From Gammaproteobacteria bacterium (lineage in GTDB: Bacteria; Pseudomonadota; Gammaproteobacteria; Poriferisulfidales; Poriferisulfidaceae): a stretch of 64,000 nt of DNA. Positions 16,505 through 26,043 of the stretch are shown here, in pieces; the first letter of the stretch is position 1; each line of letters opens with the position of its first letter. The notes beneath the pieces are model-generated. The model had not been told where the DNA came from. It did not search any database and saw only the letters and a list, made by a program, of their open reading frames with translations. The stretch lies in NCBI GenBank assembly GCA_026706895.1, contig JAPOXW010000013.1, forward strand, positions 62,001 to 126,000. Reading direction: 5' to 3'. The translations under genes were made by a program, and so were the position numbers.

Positions 16505-17341
16505 ATGCCTGCCGTAGATACGGCGACTCCACTCACGGGAATGGGGGTCGGTTTACGCGGCCCCCATGTCCCGGACATCCTGCAGCAAAACCCTGCGGTT
16601 CCCTGGTTTGAGCTTCTGACCGACAACCACCTGTGTGCCGGAGGCGCCCTCAGATTTCAGGCCGAAGCCATCGCCGAACAATATCCGGTGGCCCTGCACG
16701 GCGTCAACCTTTCCCTCGGCGGTGTTGACCCGCTGGATCGCGAATATCTTGGCCGGGTTCGGGCTCTCGCCAAAAACACCGGAGCCCGCCATGTCTCGGA
16801 ACATCTTGCTTTCACGGCTCGCAACAGCGTCCACAGCCATGACCTCCTCCCACTGCCGTGGACCGAGGAGGCTCTGCAACACGTAGCAGGCCGGATCTCC
16901 GATGTCCAGGATTTTCTCGGTCAGAACATCCTGGTCGAGAACATTTCCACTTATCTGGAATACGAACATTCCACTCTGAGCGAAGGCGATTTCCTGCTGG
17001 AACTCTGCACGCGAACCGGTTGCAAACTTCTTCTGGACGTCAACAACATCTACGTCAACTCGGTCAATCACAACCACGATCCACATGACCTGTTGGACGC
17101 CATGCCCTGGGCACATGTGCGTGAGGTTCATCTGGCGGGCCACGAGGAACGCGATGGGCTTTTGATCGATACGCACGGGGGATGCGTCTGCGATGAGGTG
17201 CTGAACCTTTTTCTGGACGTGGTGCCACGTATCCCGGAGGTTCCAATCCTGTTCGAGTGGGACACTTCGCTGCCTCCATGGCCTGTCGTCTGGCAGGAAA
17301 CCCAGCGGCTTGACAAGGCCTACCAGGCCGCGTGCACATGA
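16505..17341 (+). CDS. bufB: BufB, multinuclear non-heme iron oxidase (DUF692)
   Basis: A 278-residue TIM-barrel enzyme of the MNIO family that installs heterocycles on the BufA core cysteines using oxygen. Candidate metal ligands lie in HGVNLSLGG, SEHLAF, VENIS, LLLDVNNIYVN, EVHLAGH and DTHGGCV, all in the expected order. The ATG at 16505 gives the usual domain start (GMGVGLRGPHVPDILQ); the frame extends further upstream within bufA but without homology. It overlaps bufC by 4 bases. Confidence 0.92.
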   Translation: MPAVDTATPLTGMGVGLRGPHVPDILQQNPAVPWFELLTDNHLCAGGALRFQAEAIAEQYPVALHGVNLSLGGVDPLDREYLGRVRALAKNTGARHVSEHLAFTARNSVHSHDLLPLPWTEEALQHVAGRISDVQDFLGQNILVENISTYLEYEHSTLSEGDFLLELCTRTGCKLLLDVNNIYVNSVNHNHDPHDLLDAMPWAHVREVHLAGHEERDGLLIDTHGGCVCDEVLNLFLDVVPRIPEVPILFEWDTSLPPWPVVWQETQRLDKAYQAACT

Positions 17342-18114
17342 ATCTCGCGGAACTCCAGACCAAGATGCTGGAAGCGGTAACCCGAACGGGAAGCGCAGAT
17401 CCCGGGCTCGACTCCTTGATCCTTCCGACCCGCGGCATCCGCCCGGAAATGCGACTGGATGCTTACCGGATCAACATCAGAGGGGCGCATTTGGAAGCAC
17501 TTGATGCCGCTTATCCGGTTACCCGGGAGGTCTTGGGGCCCCGGTATTGGCGACAACTTCTCGCACGGGAAATTCCGGCATTCGGATCCCGGTCCCCTGA
17601 TCTGCATGAATATGGTGACTTTCTGCCCGAACTGCTTGGCCGGGTACAGAAAAATCGCAAGGAGCTGGCTGATTTCGGTTATCTCAGTGAACTCGCGCAA
17701 CTCGAATGGCAAGTCCACCTGACACGATTCAAGGCGCCAGATCCGGATTTTGACTGGGTAGCCTTTCAAGCCCTGGAATCGGGCCAGCAGATGCAGGTTT
17801 GGTTCACTCTGAGCCATGCGCTGCATTTGATGCGGTTTTCCCAGCCCGTCGACGCGCTCTGGCATTCCCATCAGGAAAACGGCCTGGTTCTTCCACCTCA
17901 ATCCCCCGTCACCTGTTGCGTGCACAGGCAAAAATCGTTCGATGTGGCCGTCACCCGGTTGTCCGACAGCGAGCGAGGATTGCTGGAAGCGCTGGGCGAA
18001 GGTCAGTGCTTGGAAGCCTTGTCCACCGATAATTCGCAAGCGACGGTCCAGACGTTGTTCGACTGGATTCAACTCGGATTGATAAGTGGTTTCTCGCGAG
18101 AGCCGGGTCTCTAA
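17338..18114 (+). CDS. bufC: BufC, DUF2063 partner of BufB
   Basis: The 258-residue protein has the DUF2063 N-terminal domain (LAELQTKMLEAVTR, YRINIRGAHLEALDAAYPV, DLHEYGDFLPELLG). A C-terminal region resembles a winged-helix precursor-binding module (LSDSERGLLEALGEGQCLEALS). Such partners recognise the precursor leader and present it to the MNIO enzyme. It is coupled to bufB by an ATGA overlap. Its last 4 bases overlap the convergent ribbon-helix-helix gene. Confidence 0.9.
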   Translation: MNLAELQTKMLEAVTRTGSADPGLDSLILPTRGIRPEMRLDAYRINIRGAHLEALDAAYPVTREVLGPRYWRQLLAREIPAFGSRSPDLHEYGDFLPELLGRVQKNRKELADFGYLSELAQLEWQVHLTRFKAPDPDFDWVAFQALESGQQMQVWFTLSHALHLMRFSQPVDALWHSHQENGLVLPPQSPVTCCVHRQKSFDVAVTRLSDSERGLLEALGEGQCLEALSTDNSQATVQTLFDWIQLGLISGFSREPGL

Positions 18115-18338
18115 GATGTAAATTTTCTGTATAACGAGCTGAAGCGGGCATGGCTCGTCCGGTAAACACGCATTATGCGAGGTCTTACTTTCCCTTGGCG
18201 CCGATCCTCAAGGAGATTCTCTAAAGCTTCTTCGATAATTGCCTGAATCTGACGCCCTTCTTCTTTCGCCAAAGCACGCACTTCGTCAAGCAATGCGCTA
18301 TCGATTTTTGTTGAAAACTTGACACGAAAAGACGACAT
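18111..18338 (-). CDS. Orphan ribbon-helix-helix antitoxin-like protein
   Basis: The 75-residue protein begins MSSFRVKFSTKIDSALLDEVRALA, a ribbon-helix-helix pattern, followed by a helical linker and a basic tail (RRQGKVRPRIMRVYRTSHARF). It resembles type II antitoxins, but no toxin gene follows or precedes it: tyrS lies upstream of it and bufC is convergent. The start at 18338 is chosen over an upstream in-frame codon because it begins at the domain. It may be a remnant or a stand-alone regulator. Confidence 0.7.
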   Translation of the reverse strand: MSSFRVKFSTKIDSALLDEVRALAKEEGRQIQAIIEEALENLLEDRRQGKVRPRIMRVYRTSHARFSSLYRKFTS

Positions 18339-18367
18339 GATCTTTTCAAAAGTCAAAACGGCTCAAG

Positions 18368-19561
18368 TTAACACTTGGTCAGGCGAACCCGCGCCACGCG
18401 ACGGCGCCCGACCTGCAGTACGACCGGATTGTCGAAAGACAACTCGCATTTGGGATCGCTGATTTTCTCTCCGTCCATCCGGACAGCACCCGCCTCCATC
18501 ATCCGCCTCGCATCCGAAGTCGATGGACACAGCCCTGCCTGTTGAAGAGCGTTCGGCAGCAGCAGCACCTCTTCCGCCGTCAACTCGATCTCTTCCATGT
18601 CTTCCGGCAACTGGTGGTCGCGAAAGCGCGCCGTAAAATCCTCTTGCGCTTGTTCGGCCGCCGTCTCGTCATGAAATCGGGCAACGAGCTCCCGTGCCAA
18701 TTCCAGTTTTGCATCGCGCGGGTTCGCACCACCCTCGACCTGTTGCCGCAAGTTTTCGAGTTCCGAATCAGGCCGCAAACTCAGCAGATCGAAATACCGC
18801 CACATCATCGGGTCCGACAGCGACATCAACTTACCGAACATCTGTTCGGGGTCTTCCTGAATCCCGATGGCATTGTCGTAGGTCTTGGACATTTTCTTCA
18901 CCCCATCGGTCCCTTCTAGGAGCGGCAGGGTCATCACGATCTGCGGCGGTTGCCCGCGCCGTTTCTGTAATTCTCTGCCGACCAGCAGGTTGAACGTCTG
19001 ATCTGTCCCGCCTAGCTCCACATCCGCCTCCAACATGACCGAGTCGTAGCCCTGAATCAAGGGATACAGGAACTCGTGGATTGAAATCGGCTGGTTTTCG
19101 CCGTAGCGCTTGGAGAAATCGTCCCGCTCCAACATGCGCGCCACCGTCTGCTCAGAAGCCAGACGAATCAGGTCGTCCGGCGTCATCTGGTCCATCCACT
19201 CCGAATTGAAACGCACTTCCGTCTTCTCGCGATCCAGCACCTTGAACGCCTGTTCCAGATAGGTCTTCTGGTTGTCCTGCAACTCCTGCGCGGTCAGAAT
19301 CGGGCGAGTGGCGTTGCGACCGGACGGATCCCCGATACGCCCCGTGAAGTCCCCGACCAGGAAAATCACCTGATGTCCAAGGTCTTGAAATTGGCGCATC
19401 TTATGCATCAGCACCGTATGGCCCAGATGCAGGTCCGGTGTGGTGGGATCAAACCCCACCTTGACCCGGAGCGGTCGTCCGCCTTCCAGGCGGTCGGCCA
19501 GATCCTCCTTGTGGAAAACCTGTTCAGTTCCACGCAGAAGTGCGGTGAGTTCAGTGTTCAA
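18368..19561 (-). CDS. tyrS: Tyrosyl-tRNA synthetase
   Basis: Charges tRNA-Tyr. Class I signatures are HLGH (in [15 protein letters not shown]) and KMSKT, and a C-terminal S4 RNA-binding domain ends the protein ([19 protein letters not shown]). At 397 residues it belongs to the TyrZ-like subgroup. Divergent from mepM, the usual gammaproteobacterial arrangement. Confidence 0.96.
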   Translation of the reverse strand: MNTELTALLRGTEQVFHKEDLADRLEGGRPLRVKVGFDPTTPDLHLGHTVLMHKMRQFQDLGHQVIFLVGDFTGRIGDPSGRNATRPILTAQELQDNQKTYLEQAFKVLDREKTEVRFNSEWMDQMTPDDLIRLASEQTVARMLERDDFSKRYGENQPISIHEFLYPLIQGYDSVMLEADVELGGTDQTFNLLVGRELQKRRGQPPQIVMTLPLLEGTDGVKKMSKTYDNAIGIQEDPEQMFGKLMSLSDPMMWRYFDLLSLRPDSELENLRQQVEGGANPRDAKLELARELVARFHDETAAEQAQEDFTARFRDHQLPEDMEEIELTAEEVLLLPNALQQAGLCPSTSDARRMMEAGAVRMDGEKISDPKCELSFDNPVVLQVGRRRVARVRLTKC

Positions 19562-19761
19562 AAGTGGAGAAAACAGGTGGATAATTTGTGAAATGGAACG
19601 GCTGACCCAGCCTGAATGCCACGTTCAAAATCTTTCGAAAGAAAGCCTCGCGTGCAGCAAACGAACCTTATACCATTATAAATGCCCACCCCGATATGCC
19701 CACGCCTTCGTGCGAACACCTCTCGGTCAAGCTTGAACACAAAATTCTGGGTTTTGTAAGG

Positions 19762-19790
19762 TTGACGAATTACAATTAATTCAGTAGAGT
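19762..19790 (+). promoter_or_regulatory. Candidate sigma-70 promoter of mepM-anmK
   Basis: TTGACG (19762-19767) and TAGAGT (19785-19790) with a 17-base spacer lie 35 bases before the mepM start. Pattern match only. Confidence 0.45.
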
Positions 19791-19825
19791 TCCTGCTAAC
19801 TTTCCCAATACTTGCCTGTTTCGGC

Positions 19826-21199
19826 ATGTTTTCACTATCATTTTTCTGGGCCAGTCTTTCGCCGAGGCCGAGTTGGCTGCACGCGTGGGCGATTTTCAGT
19901 TTTCTGGGCCTGCTGGCGGTCGTTCTATCTTTCGTTCCGAAACCGAACGCAACCCAAGCCTCTGTCACGACTGCGCCGCAGCAACCACCGCCTCACGTGG
20001 TTGCCCAACCCGCCTCACCTGCCGGACAAACCGCCCTCTCCTCCACTCCCCCGCAAAAAGACGCAAAAACTACAGACCCTCTCCCTGCCTCGCGCAAGTG
20101 GGATGCGGAAATCACGGTCCGTTCCGGCGACACCCTGAGCGAGATCTTCAGGCGATTGGACCTGAGCCGTTCTGTCCCCGCCCTGCTGCGGCTTGGCGAC
20201 GCTGGAAAATCACTGCATCGGCTGCGTCCCGGCCAGACCCTGCATATCAACCAGGACAACCAAGGGCTGCGCCATCTGATGTACCAGCCAACCCTCGGCA
20301 AAGAAACCCACTATTGGCGGATGCCGGGCGGCACCTATACCGTGGGTCAGACCAGCCTGCCGATAAAGCTCGAGCGCCGAACAGTCAGCGGCATGATCGA
20401 CCGTACTCTGTTCGAGGCTGGAAACGATGCAGGACTCAGCCACGCCATGATACTGAAACTTGCGTACATTTTCGGCTGGGACATCGATTTCGCTTTGGAA
20501 ATTCGAAAAGGCGACCGGTTCAAGCTAATCTGGGACGAGCACTGGGTCGAAGGCCAACATGCTAAAGACGGCCCGATCCTTGCCGCTGAATTCGTCAACC
20601 AAGGCCGAACGTATCAGGCACTGCGCTACATCGGAAAGGACGGTCGCGCCGATTACTACACGCCGGACGGCAAATACCTGCGCAAGCAGTTTTTGCGTAC
20701 TCCCGTGGACTTCACCCGCATCAGCTCCCATTTCAACCCGCGCCGATTGCATCCGATACTCAAACGAGTCCGACCACACCGCGGCGTGGACTACGCTGCA
20801 CCCACAGGGACTCCCGTTTATGCGGCCGGCGACGGAACGGTCATACACCGCGGCTGGAAAGGCGGCTACGGCCGAGCAATCTTCATTCGGCACGGCACCC
20901 GTTACACCACCGTCTATGCGCACCTCTCGAGGTATGCCCGCGGTCTCCGGGTCGGCAGCAAGGTCACCCAAGGACAGGTTATCGGCCGGGTAGGAAGATC
21001 TGGCATGGCCACCGGTCCTCACCTGCATTATGAATTCCGAGTCGACGGTATTCACCGGAACCCCGTCAAGGTCAAACTCCCTCCTCTCAGACCCTTGCGG
21101 TACGTTGAACAGGCTGACTTTCGCCAGCAGACATGGCCCATGCTGGTCGCCCTGAGGATGCCTGACGATCTCCAGACGGCCGATATCAATGCCCGATGA
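19826..21199 (+). CDS. mepM: Murein DD-endopeptidase of the M23 (LytM) family
   Basis: This inner-membrane-anchored enzyme cuts peptide cross-links in murein to allow wall growth. One N-terminal membrane helix precedes a proline-rich linker and a LysM/OapA-like region (ITVRSGDTLSEIFRRLDLS). The C-terminal M23 domain carries the zinc ligands in HRGVDYAAPTGTPVYA and HLHYEF. The 457-residue length fits MepM. It overlaps anmK by 4 bases, and coupling of these two genes next to tyrS is conserved in many gammaproteobacteria. Confidence 0.92.
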   Translation: MFSLSFFWASLSPRPSWLHAWAIFSFLGLLAVVLSFVPKPNATQASVTTAPQQPPPHVVAQPASPAGQTALSSTPPQKDAKTTDPLPASRKWDAEITVRSGDTLSEIFRRLDLSRSVPALLRLGDAGKSLHRLRPGQTLHINQDNQGLRHLMYQPTLGKETHYWRMPGGTYTVGQTSLPIKLERRTVSGMIDRTLFEAGNDAGLSHAMILKLAYIFGWDIDFALEIRKGDRFKLIWDEHWVEGQHAKDGPILAAEFVNQGRTYQALRYIGKDGRADYYTPDGKYLRKQFLRTPVDFTRISSHFNPRRLHPILKRVRPHRGVDYAAPTGTPVYAAGDGTVIHRGWKGGYGRAIFIRHGTRYTTVYAHLSRYARGLRVGSKVTQGQVIGRVGRSGMATGPHLHYEFRVDGIHRNPVKVKLPPLRPLRYVEQADFRQQTWPMLVALRMPDDLQTADINAR

Positions 21200-22290
21200 G
21201 TACGCTGTATCTGGGTGTCTTGTCGGGCACCAGCATGAATTCCATCGATGCCGCACTCTTTGACTTCGCCTCCGAACAGCCAAAACCTCTAGCCCGTCAC
21301 GCCGCACCTTTCCCCGACCTCCTCCGGGAAAAGCTGCAACATCTGATCCTCAACCCGCACTCCCTTCAAGAGTACGCGTTGGCCGAATATGCGCTCAGCC
21401 AGAGTTTCGCCCAATGCATTCAGGCCCTGCTCGAAAACAGTAACGTCACGCCAGACCAAATCGCGGCAGCCGGCATCCATGGCCAGACCCTTCTCCATCA
21501 GCCCGATGGCGAACCTCCGCTGACCCTGCAACTCCTCAACCCAAACCAGATCAGCGCACAGTGCGGAATCCCGGTCATCAGCGACTTTCGCCGGCGTGAC
21601 CAGGCCGAAGGCGGAGAAGGTGCCCCTCTTGCACCACTCGCGCACCAGCGTCTGTTCCATTCCGCGACCGAAAACCGGGCTGTCGTCAACATTGGTGGCA
21701 TCGCCAACATCACTTGGCTGCCCACCGATGGGATGGCGCAGGGCCATGACAGCGGACCGGGAGGTGGTCTGATGGATGAATGGAGCCAACTGCACCTGAA
21801 CGAAGACTACGACCAGGACGGCCAGTGGGGAAGAACCGGGACGGTACAGGAAAAACTACTGGAGACAATGTTGCGTGACCCTTTCTTCGCGCAACCTCCA
21901 CCCAAGAGTACGAGCCGCGAGTATTTCTGCCGTTCTTGGCTTGAGGGTCTGATTGCGGACCATCCGGCCAACCCCGAAGATGTCCAAGCCACTCTGACTG
22001 AACTCACCGCCCGCAGTATTGCCATGGCACTGCAGGCCAACTCGCCAGCGGCGCAGAGAATCCTGTTATGCGGTGGCGGTGCGCGGAACACCTACCTCAG
22101 GGAACGCCTCACGGCCCTATTGCCCGTGCCCATCGAACTCACCGATGAATACGGCCTGGAAGCCGAATGGGTGGAATGTTTTCTGTTCGCGTTACTCGCT
22201 TGCCTGCATGACCGCAAAGAGGCCGTCGACCTGACGGCAATTACGGGTAGCCGAAAAGCTACCGTGCTGGGTGCGGCCTGGCCGGCCTAG
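21196..22290 (+). CDS. anmK: Anhydro-N-acetylmuramic acid kinase
   Basis: Phosphorylates and opens 1,6-anhydro-MurNAc during murein recycling. It shows the N-terminal phosphate-binding motif GVLSGTSMNSIDAALFDF, then GIHGQTLLHQP, VVNIGGIANITWLP, the DSGPGG motif and the C-terminal LLCGGGARNTYL. Translation is coupled to mepM by ATGA. The length of 364 residues is typical. Confidence 0.96.
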   Translation: MSTLYLGVLSGTSMNSIDAALFDFASEQPKPLARHAAPFPDLLREKLQHLILNPHSLQEYALAEYALSQSFAQCIQALLENSNVTPDQIAAAGIHGQTLLHQPDGEPPLTLQLLNPNQISAQCGIPVISDFRRRDQAEGGEGAPLAPLAHQRLFHSATENRAVVNIGGIANITWLPTDGMAQGHDSGPGGGLMDEWSQLHLNEDYDQDGQWGRTGTVQEKLLETMLRDPFFAQPPPKSTSREYFCRSWLEGLIADHPANPEDVQATLTELTARSIAMALQANSPAAQRILLCGGGARNTYLRERLTALLPVPIELTDEYGLEAEWVECFLFALLACLHDRKEAVDLTAITGSRKATVLGAAWPA

Positions 22291-22299
22291 GGATCTGTT

Positions 22300-22665
22300 T
22301 TACGGGGAGAACGAGGAACCGCAACCACAGGTGGTCGTGGCGTTGGGATTCCGGATTACGAACTGCGCGCCTTCCAGACCCTCGGTGTAGTCGATCTCAG
22401 ACCCGACCAGGTACTGGAAGCTCATCGGATCAATCAGAAGAGTGACGCCGGCATTCTCGACCTGGGTGTCGCCTTCCTGGATTTCCTCATCGAACGTGAA
22501 TCCATATTGAAACCCGGAACAACCGCCCCCACTGACGAAGACACGCAGTTTCAGCGCTTCGTTTTTCTCTTCCTCGATCAACTGCTTCACTTTGTGCGCA
22601 GCTGAATCGGTAAAAATCAAGGGCGCAGCCGAGTCCATCTCGGTGGCAGGCATTGCTTCGCTCAT
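22300..22665 (-). CDS. erpA: Iron-sulfur cluster insertion protein ErpA
   Basis: A-type carrier that hands clusters to apoproteins, including isoprenoid-synthesis enzymes. The three cysteine ligands are present: C49 (GGGCSGF), C113 and C115 ([10 protein letters not shown]). At 121 residues it has normal length. It is convergent with anmK, 9 bases apart. It gives a useful contrast to the cysteine-less A-type protein at 4051-4386. Confidence 0.95.
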   Translation of the reverse strand: MSEAMPATEMDSAAPLIFTDSAAHKVKQLIEEEKNEALKLRVFVSGGGCSGFQYGFTFDEEIQEGDTQVENAGVTLLIDPMSFQYLVGSEIDYTEGLEGAQFVIRNPNATTTCGCGSSFSP

Positions 22666-22776
22666 GCAACTGTCCTCGAAATCCGTTGTTAGCCTTCAAT
22701 CATAGCACAAAACTCGGGTTCAACCCAGTCTAAATCAAGATAACTAATTGTCTTTGCTAGAAGTTTTCCGCATTTT

Positions 22777-23472
22777 TCAACCGGGATCCGACATTGCCCC
22801 ACGCCAGCTAAAGCTTTTGTTGATTGCGCCTAATTTTTTGTCATTCGGAGATACCTTGACCTCAACCCGTTCGACTTCAAACCTCTCGGGCAGTCGGAAT
22901 TCTCCGTTCAAGGCCACGAAGTGGCGGAACGAGAAAGACTGCTGTTCCCCGTTTTCACCAAGATCCGAGAGTCGGTGTTGCCCCGGGCTTCCCTCCACGT
23001 GGCCATGCAAGACAAGATCGTAGCGGCCTTCCGCGATTTTGGAAAAATCGCCCTGATAAAGAACTAACCGGTAACCCCAGCGCCCGTCCTCACCGACAAC
23101 AAACATCTTGAGCGTGTGGATGGAGAGTTTTTCCTCCCGATTCGGCCCCGTGATCTTGCGGAACAACTCAAGTTCTTCGCCCGTCTTCCTCAACTCGGCC
23201 TCGCTGGTCTGCAGCATGTCCCGAAGATAGTCCAGCGTCTGATTGCTGACTTTCAGACGCCGCTCTGCCATGGTCCGATCCACCATCAGAGCCTCGTTGC
23301 GCCGCATTAGTTCCTTAATCTCCGTTTCTTGCCGCGCATTCACGATTTCCAGTTCTTGAGCGGAGGTCCCGAAGGCATAGACGCCAACGAAATAGGTCAA
23401 GGCGCCAGACACCACCATCAGGAGAACGATTAGCGGCCAAGCATCTGTCGGCGGCAAACGAAAAAACTTCAT
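22777..23472 (-). CDS. DUF6776-type membrane-anchored coiled-coil protein
   Basis: The 231-residue protein has one N-terminal membrane helix (about residues 13-33), a long coiled coil (about 40-110) and a C-terminal beta-rich domain ([30 protein letters not shown]). Such proteins occur between argC and erpA in many gammaproteobacteria, often with a bactofilin gene that is missing here. The role is unknown; the location suggests envelope organisation. The ATG at 23472 overlaps the argC stop. Confidence 0.75.
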   Translation of the reverse strand: MKFFRLPPTDAWPLIVLLMVVSGALTYFVGVYAFGTSAQELEIVNARQETEIKELMRRNEALMVDRTMAERRLKVSNQTLDYLRDMLQTSEAELRKTGEELELFRKITGPNREEKLSIHTLKMFVVGEDGRWGYRLVLYQGDFSKIAEGRYDLVLHGHVEGSPGQHRLSDLGENGEQQSFSFRHFVALNGEFRLPERFEVERVEVKVSPNDKKLGAINKSFSWRGAMSDPG

Positions 23473-24497
23473 GCCGGTAGCGCAATCTGCGGCAGGCCAG
23501 CCTGCTCCGACAAACCGAACATCAGGTTCATGTTCTGGATCGCCTGCCCCGCTGCCCCCTTGATCAGGTTGTCGATAGCGGAAAGAACGATCAACGGCTT
23601 CCCCTCGCCGGGATGCAGGGCGATCCGGCAAACATTCGAGCCACGCACGTTCTTGGTCTGCGGCAAACTTTCCGGCGGCATCACGTCCACAAAGGGCTCG
23701 GCGTCATAGCGTTGTTCATACAGTTCTTGAATCGCCTCCCCTGACAGTTCGGTCCAGGCATACAGGGTCGCGAGGATTCCCCGAATCATTGGTGCCACGT
23801 GCGGCGTGAACGTCAACTGCACCGTTCCCCCGGCCGCTTGGCCCAAGGCCTGGGCAATCTCCGGTCCATGCCGATGCCGATGGACGCCGTAAGCCCGGAA
23901 GTTTTCCATCGCCTCGCTCATCAGCAGGGGCGTGCTGGCTTGGCGCCCGGCTCCGCTGATGCCGGACTTGGCATCCGCAACCAGATGATCCAAGTCGACG
24001 GCAGCCGACTCCAACAGTGGCAGGAGCCCCAGAATCACCGCTGTCGGGTAACAACCCGGGTTCGCCACCAACCGCGCTTGACTCACTTGCGCCCGATTCA
24101 GCTCCGGCAACCCGTAGACCGCTTCCTCCAGCAGTTCCGGGCAAGCATGCGGCATCTGGTAATGCGACTCCCACACCTGAGGGTCCCGCAACCGGAAATC
24201 CGCCGCGAGATCAATCACTCGCCGACCCTGCTCTAAGAGCGCCGGAACCTGCTGCATTGCGGTGCCGTTCGGCGCCGCGAAGAACACTACCTCACATTCG
24301 GTTTCGTACAGTTGCTGGTGGGGAATGTAGGCAAGATCCACCCCGGCCCGCAGGTGCGGGTGTACGTCGGCCACGGGCTGGCCAGCCTCGGAATCCGAAC
24401 TGACCGCGATCACCTCGACTTCGGGATGACCGCTGAGCAAGCGCAGCAATTCCACGCCGGTATAGCCGGTCGCCCCTACGATGCCTGCCTGAATCAT
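23469..24497 (-). CDS. argC: N-acetyl-gamma-glutamyl-phosphate reductase
   Basis: Third step of arginine synthesis, NADPH-dependent reduction to the semialdehyde. The N-terminal Rossmann motif is [17 protein letters not shown], the catalytic cysteine lies in [15 protein letters not shown], and the C-terminal [15 protein letters not shown] is typical. The 342-residue length is standard. Coupled by ATGA to the DUF6776 gene. Confidence 0.96.
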   Translation of the reverse strand: MIQAGIVGATGYTGVELLRLLSGHPEVEVIAVSSDSEAGQPVADVHPHLRAGVDLAYIPHQQLYETECEVVFFAAPNGTAMQQVPALLEQGRRVIDLAADFRLRDPQVWESHYQMPHACPELLEEAVYGLPELNRAQVSQARLVANPGCYPTAVILGLLPLLESAAVDLDHLVADAKSGISGAGRQASTPLLMSEAMENFRAYGVHRHRHGPEIAQALGQAAGGTVQLTFTPHVAPMIRGILATLYAWTELSGEAIQELYEQRYDAEPFVDVMPPESLPQTKNVRGSNVCRIALHPGEGKPLIVLSAIDNLIKGAAGQAIQNMNLMFGLSEQAGLPQIALPA

Positions 24498-24561
24498 TGG
24501 TACGCCTCTATGATGCGAGCGCCCATCATATCTGATTGACGTGCTGTTCTATACTGGAAGT

Positions 24562-24987
24562 ATGCTCTGGCTCAAGGCCCTGCACCTGATTTTCATGGTG
24601 ACCTGGTTCGCCGGCCTGTTCTATCTGCCCCGCCTGTTCGTCTATCACGCGATGAGCGACGATGAGATCAGCCGCCAGCGTTTTTGCGTCATGGAGCGAA
24701 AACTGTTGTGGAGCATCGCCACCCCGGGCGGTGTATTGACCCTCTTGTTCGGGTTCTGGCTCCTGGTCTATCGGCCCGACCTGCTCTTCGTCGGCTGGAT
24801 GCAACTCAAACTGGCTTTGATCGGCGTCTTGGTCGGCTACCACGCATGGTGCATCGTTCTGCAGCGCCGGTTCGCGCGGGGGGACAACCGCCACGGGCAT
24901 GTCTGGTACCGGTGGTTCAACGAAGTCCCTGTCGTCATCCTGATCGCTGTCGTTATCCTGGCCGTGTTGCGCCCGGAGGTGTTCTAG
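24562..24987 (+). CDS. hemJ: Protoporphyrinogen IX oxidase HemJ
   Basis: Membrane enzyme of the penultimate heme step. Four hydrophobic helices are visible, with the family start LWLKALHLIFMVTWFAGLFY carrying the conserved histidine, LPRLFVYH, and a KLALI block in the third helix. The ATG at 24562 fits the family start; an upstream in-frame GTG at 24541 adds 7 residues without homology. Length 141 residues. Divergent from argC. Confidence 0.9.
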   Translation: MLWLKALHLIFMVTWFAGLFYLPRLFVYHAMSDDEISRQRFCVMERKLLWSIATPGGVLTLLFGFWLLVYRPDLLFVGWMQLKLALIGVLVGYHAWCIVLQRRFARGDNRHGHVWYRWFNEVPVVILIAVVILAVLRPEVF

Positions 24988-24993
24988 GTCTGC

Positions 24994-25320
24994 TCATTCC
25001 TCGCTTTTTCCAGCGAGCTTCATGTAGTACGGGTGGTTCCGAAGGAAATGGGCAAATTCGTAATACCCGATTCTTCCGTCGCTATTCTGATCAACTTGAT
25101 GAAAGACTTTATGCAATCCCTTTGCCGTGGGTGCCTTCGCTTCCTCCTCGGAAATGAACTCGTTGCGATCCAGGTCCGTCCCCCAGAAAGCCCCTGCCAA
25201 ATAGCCTTTTCCGGCTCCGCCTCCACCATCCAGTGCCAAAGCCGTACCGCCCGTCCAAAAGACGGTGGCAATCAGGCATAATGCCGACATTATCCGGATA
25301 CGAAATCGTCTCCTTATCAT
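24994..25320 (-). CDS. Small exported EF-hand protein
   Basis: The 108-residue protein has a signal peptide (MSALCLIATVFWTGGTALA; start at 25320 or 25290) and two EF-hand loops, DLDRNEFISEEEA and DQNSDGRIGYYEF. The second is a near-canonical calcium loop. Probably a periplasmic calcium-binding protein; partner unknown. Convergent with hemJ, 6 bases apart. Confidence 0.75.
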   Translation of the reverse strand: MIRRRFRIRIMSALCLIATVFWTGGTALALDGGGGAGKGYLAGAFWGTDLDRNEFISEEEAKAPTAKGLHKVFHQVDQNSDGRIGYYEFAHFLRNHPYYMKLAGKSEE

Positions 25321-25368
25321 TCTCGCAGCCTCCCGGCTCCCATCCTATCGCACCTCGCCGCCTGCCGC

Positions 25369-26043
25369 ATGAACGCGACCGTTCTCTACGATCTGGATCA
25401 TACGCTGATTAGCTGTGACAGCGACTACGAATGGGGCCAATTCCTGGCGGACTCGGGAGACATCGACGGCGACGCCTACCGTGCCTGCAACCAAACTTTC
25501 TATGACGACTACCATCGTGGAACCTTAGACCCGGTTGCATATCTGGAGTTCGTTTTGGCCCCCCTCGGGCAAATCGATGGGCAGAGGCTGGAAGAGCTCC
25601 GCGCACAATTCCTGGAGACCCGGATCCTCCCAGTCCTGCGCCTCCGCGCCCGGCAATTGATCTCGGAACACCGGCAGCGCGGGCTGCGGCAGGTGGTCGT
25701 AACCTCGACCAATGCCTTTATCGCCGAACCCATCGTGCGGGCATTGGGAATCCCGACGTTGATCGCCCCCCAACCCGAGATGCAGGCAGGGCGATACACC
25801 GGAAAACTGCTGGATTCCTCCTGCTTCGCCTCCGATAAGCCAAAGCGAGTCCAAGCTTGGGCAGAGCAGGAAGGAATACAACTCGGTGAGACTTGGGGGT
25901 ATTCCGATTCGTTCAACGACATTCCACTTCTGGAATCCGTCGATCATCCGGTGGCGGTAGATCCAGATTCGACCCTGCGCGCCCATGCGCAGGAACGAGG
26001 CTGGGAAATTATTAGCTTGTGCGAGGACTATTCCGGGGAATAG
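25369..26043 (+). CDS. HAD-IB family phosphatase (SerB-like)
   Basis: The 224-residue enzyme has the HAD motifs in order: DLDHTL (motif I), VVTSTN (motif II), a lysine in SDKPKRV (motif III) and YSDSFNDIPLL (motif IV). The cap arrangement fits subfamily IB, which includes phosphoserine phosphatases and small phosphatases of unknown substrate. Convergent with the PfkB kinase gene, overlapping by 16 bases. Confidence 0.85.
   Translation: MNATVLYDLDHTLISCDSDYEWGQFLADSGDIDGDAYRACNQTFYDDYHRGTLDPVAYLEFVLAPLGQIDGQRLEELRAQFLETRILPVLRLRARQLISEHRQRGLRQVVVTSTNAFIAEPIVRALGIPTLIAPQPEMQAGRYTGKLLDSSCFASDKPKRVQAWAEQEGIQLGETWGYSDSFNDIPLLESVDHPVAVDPDSTLRAHAQERGWEIISLCEDYSGE

Noticed and set aside
19558-19968. 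136-codon open frame across the tyrS-mepM gap
   Set aside because: It overlaps both genes, lacks a ribosome site and domain, and covers a good promoter for mepM.
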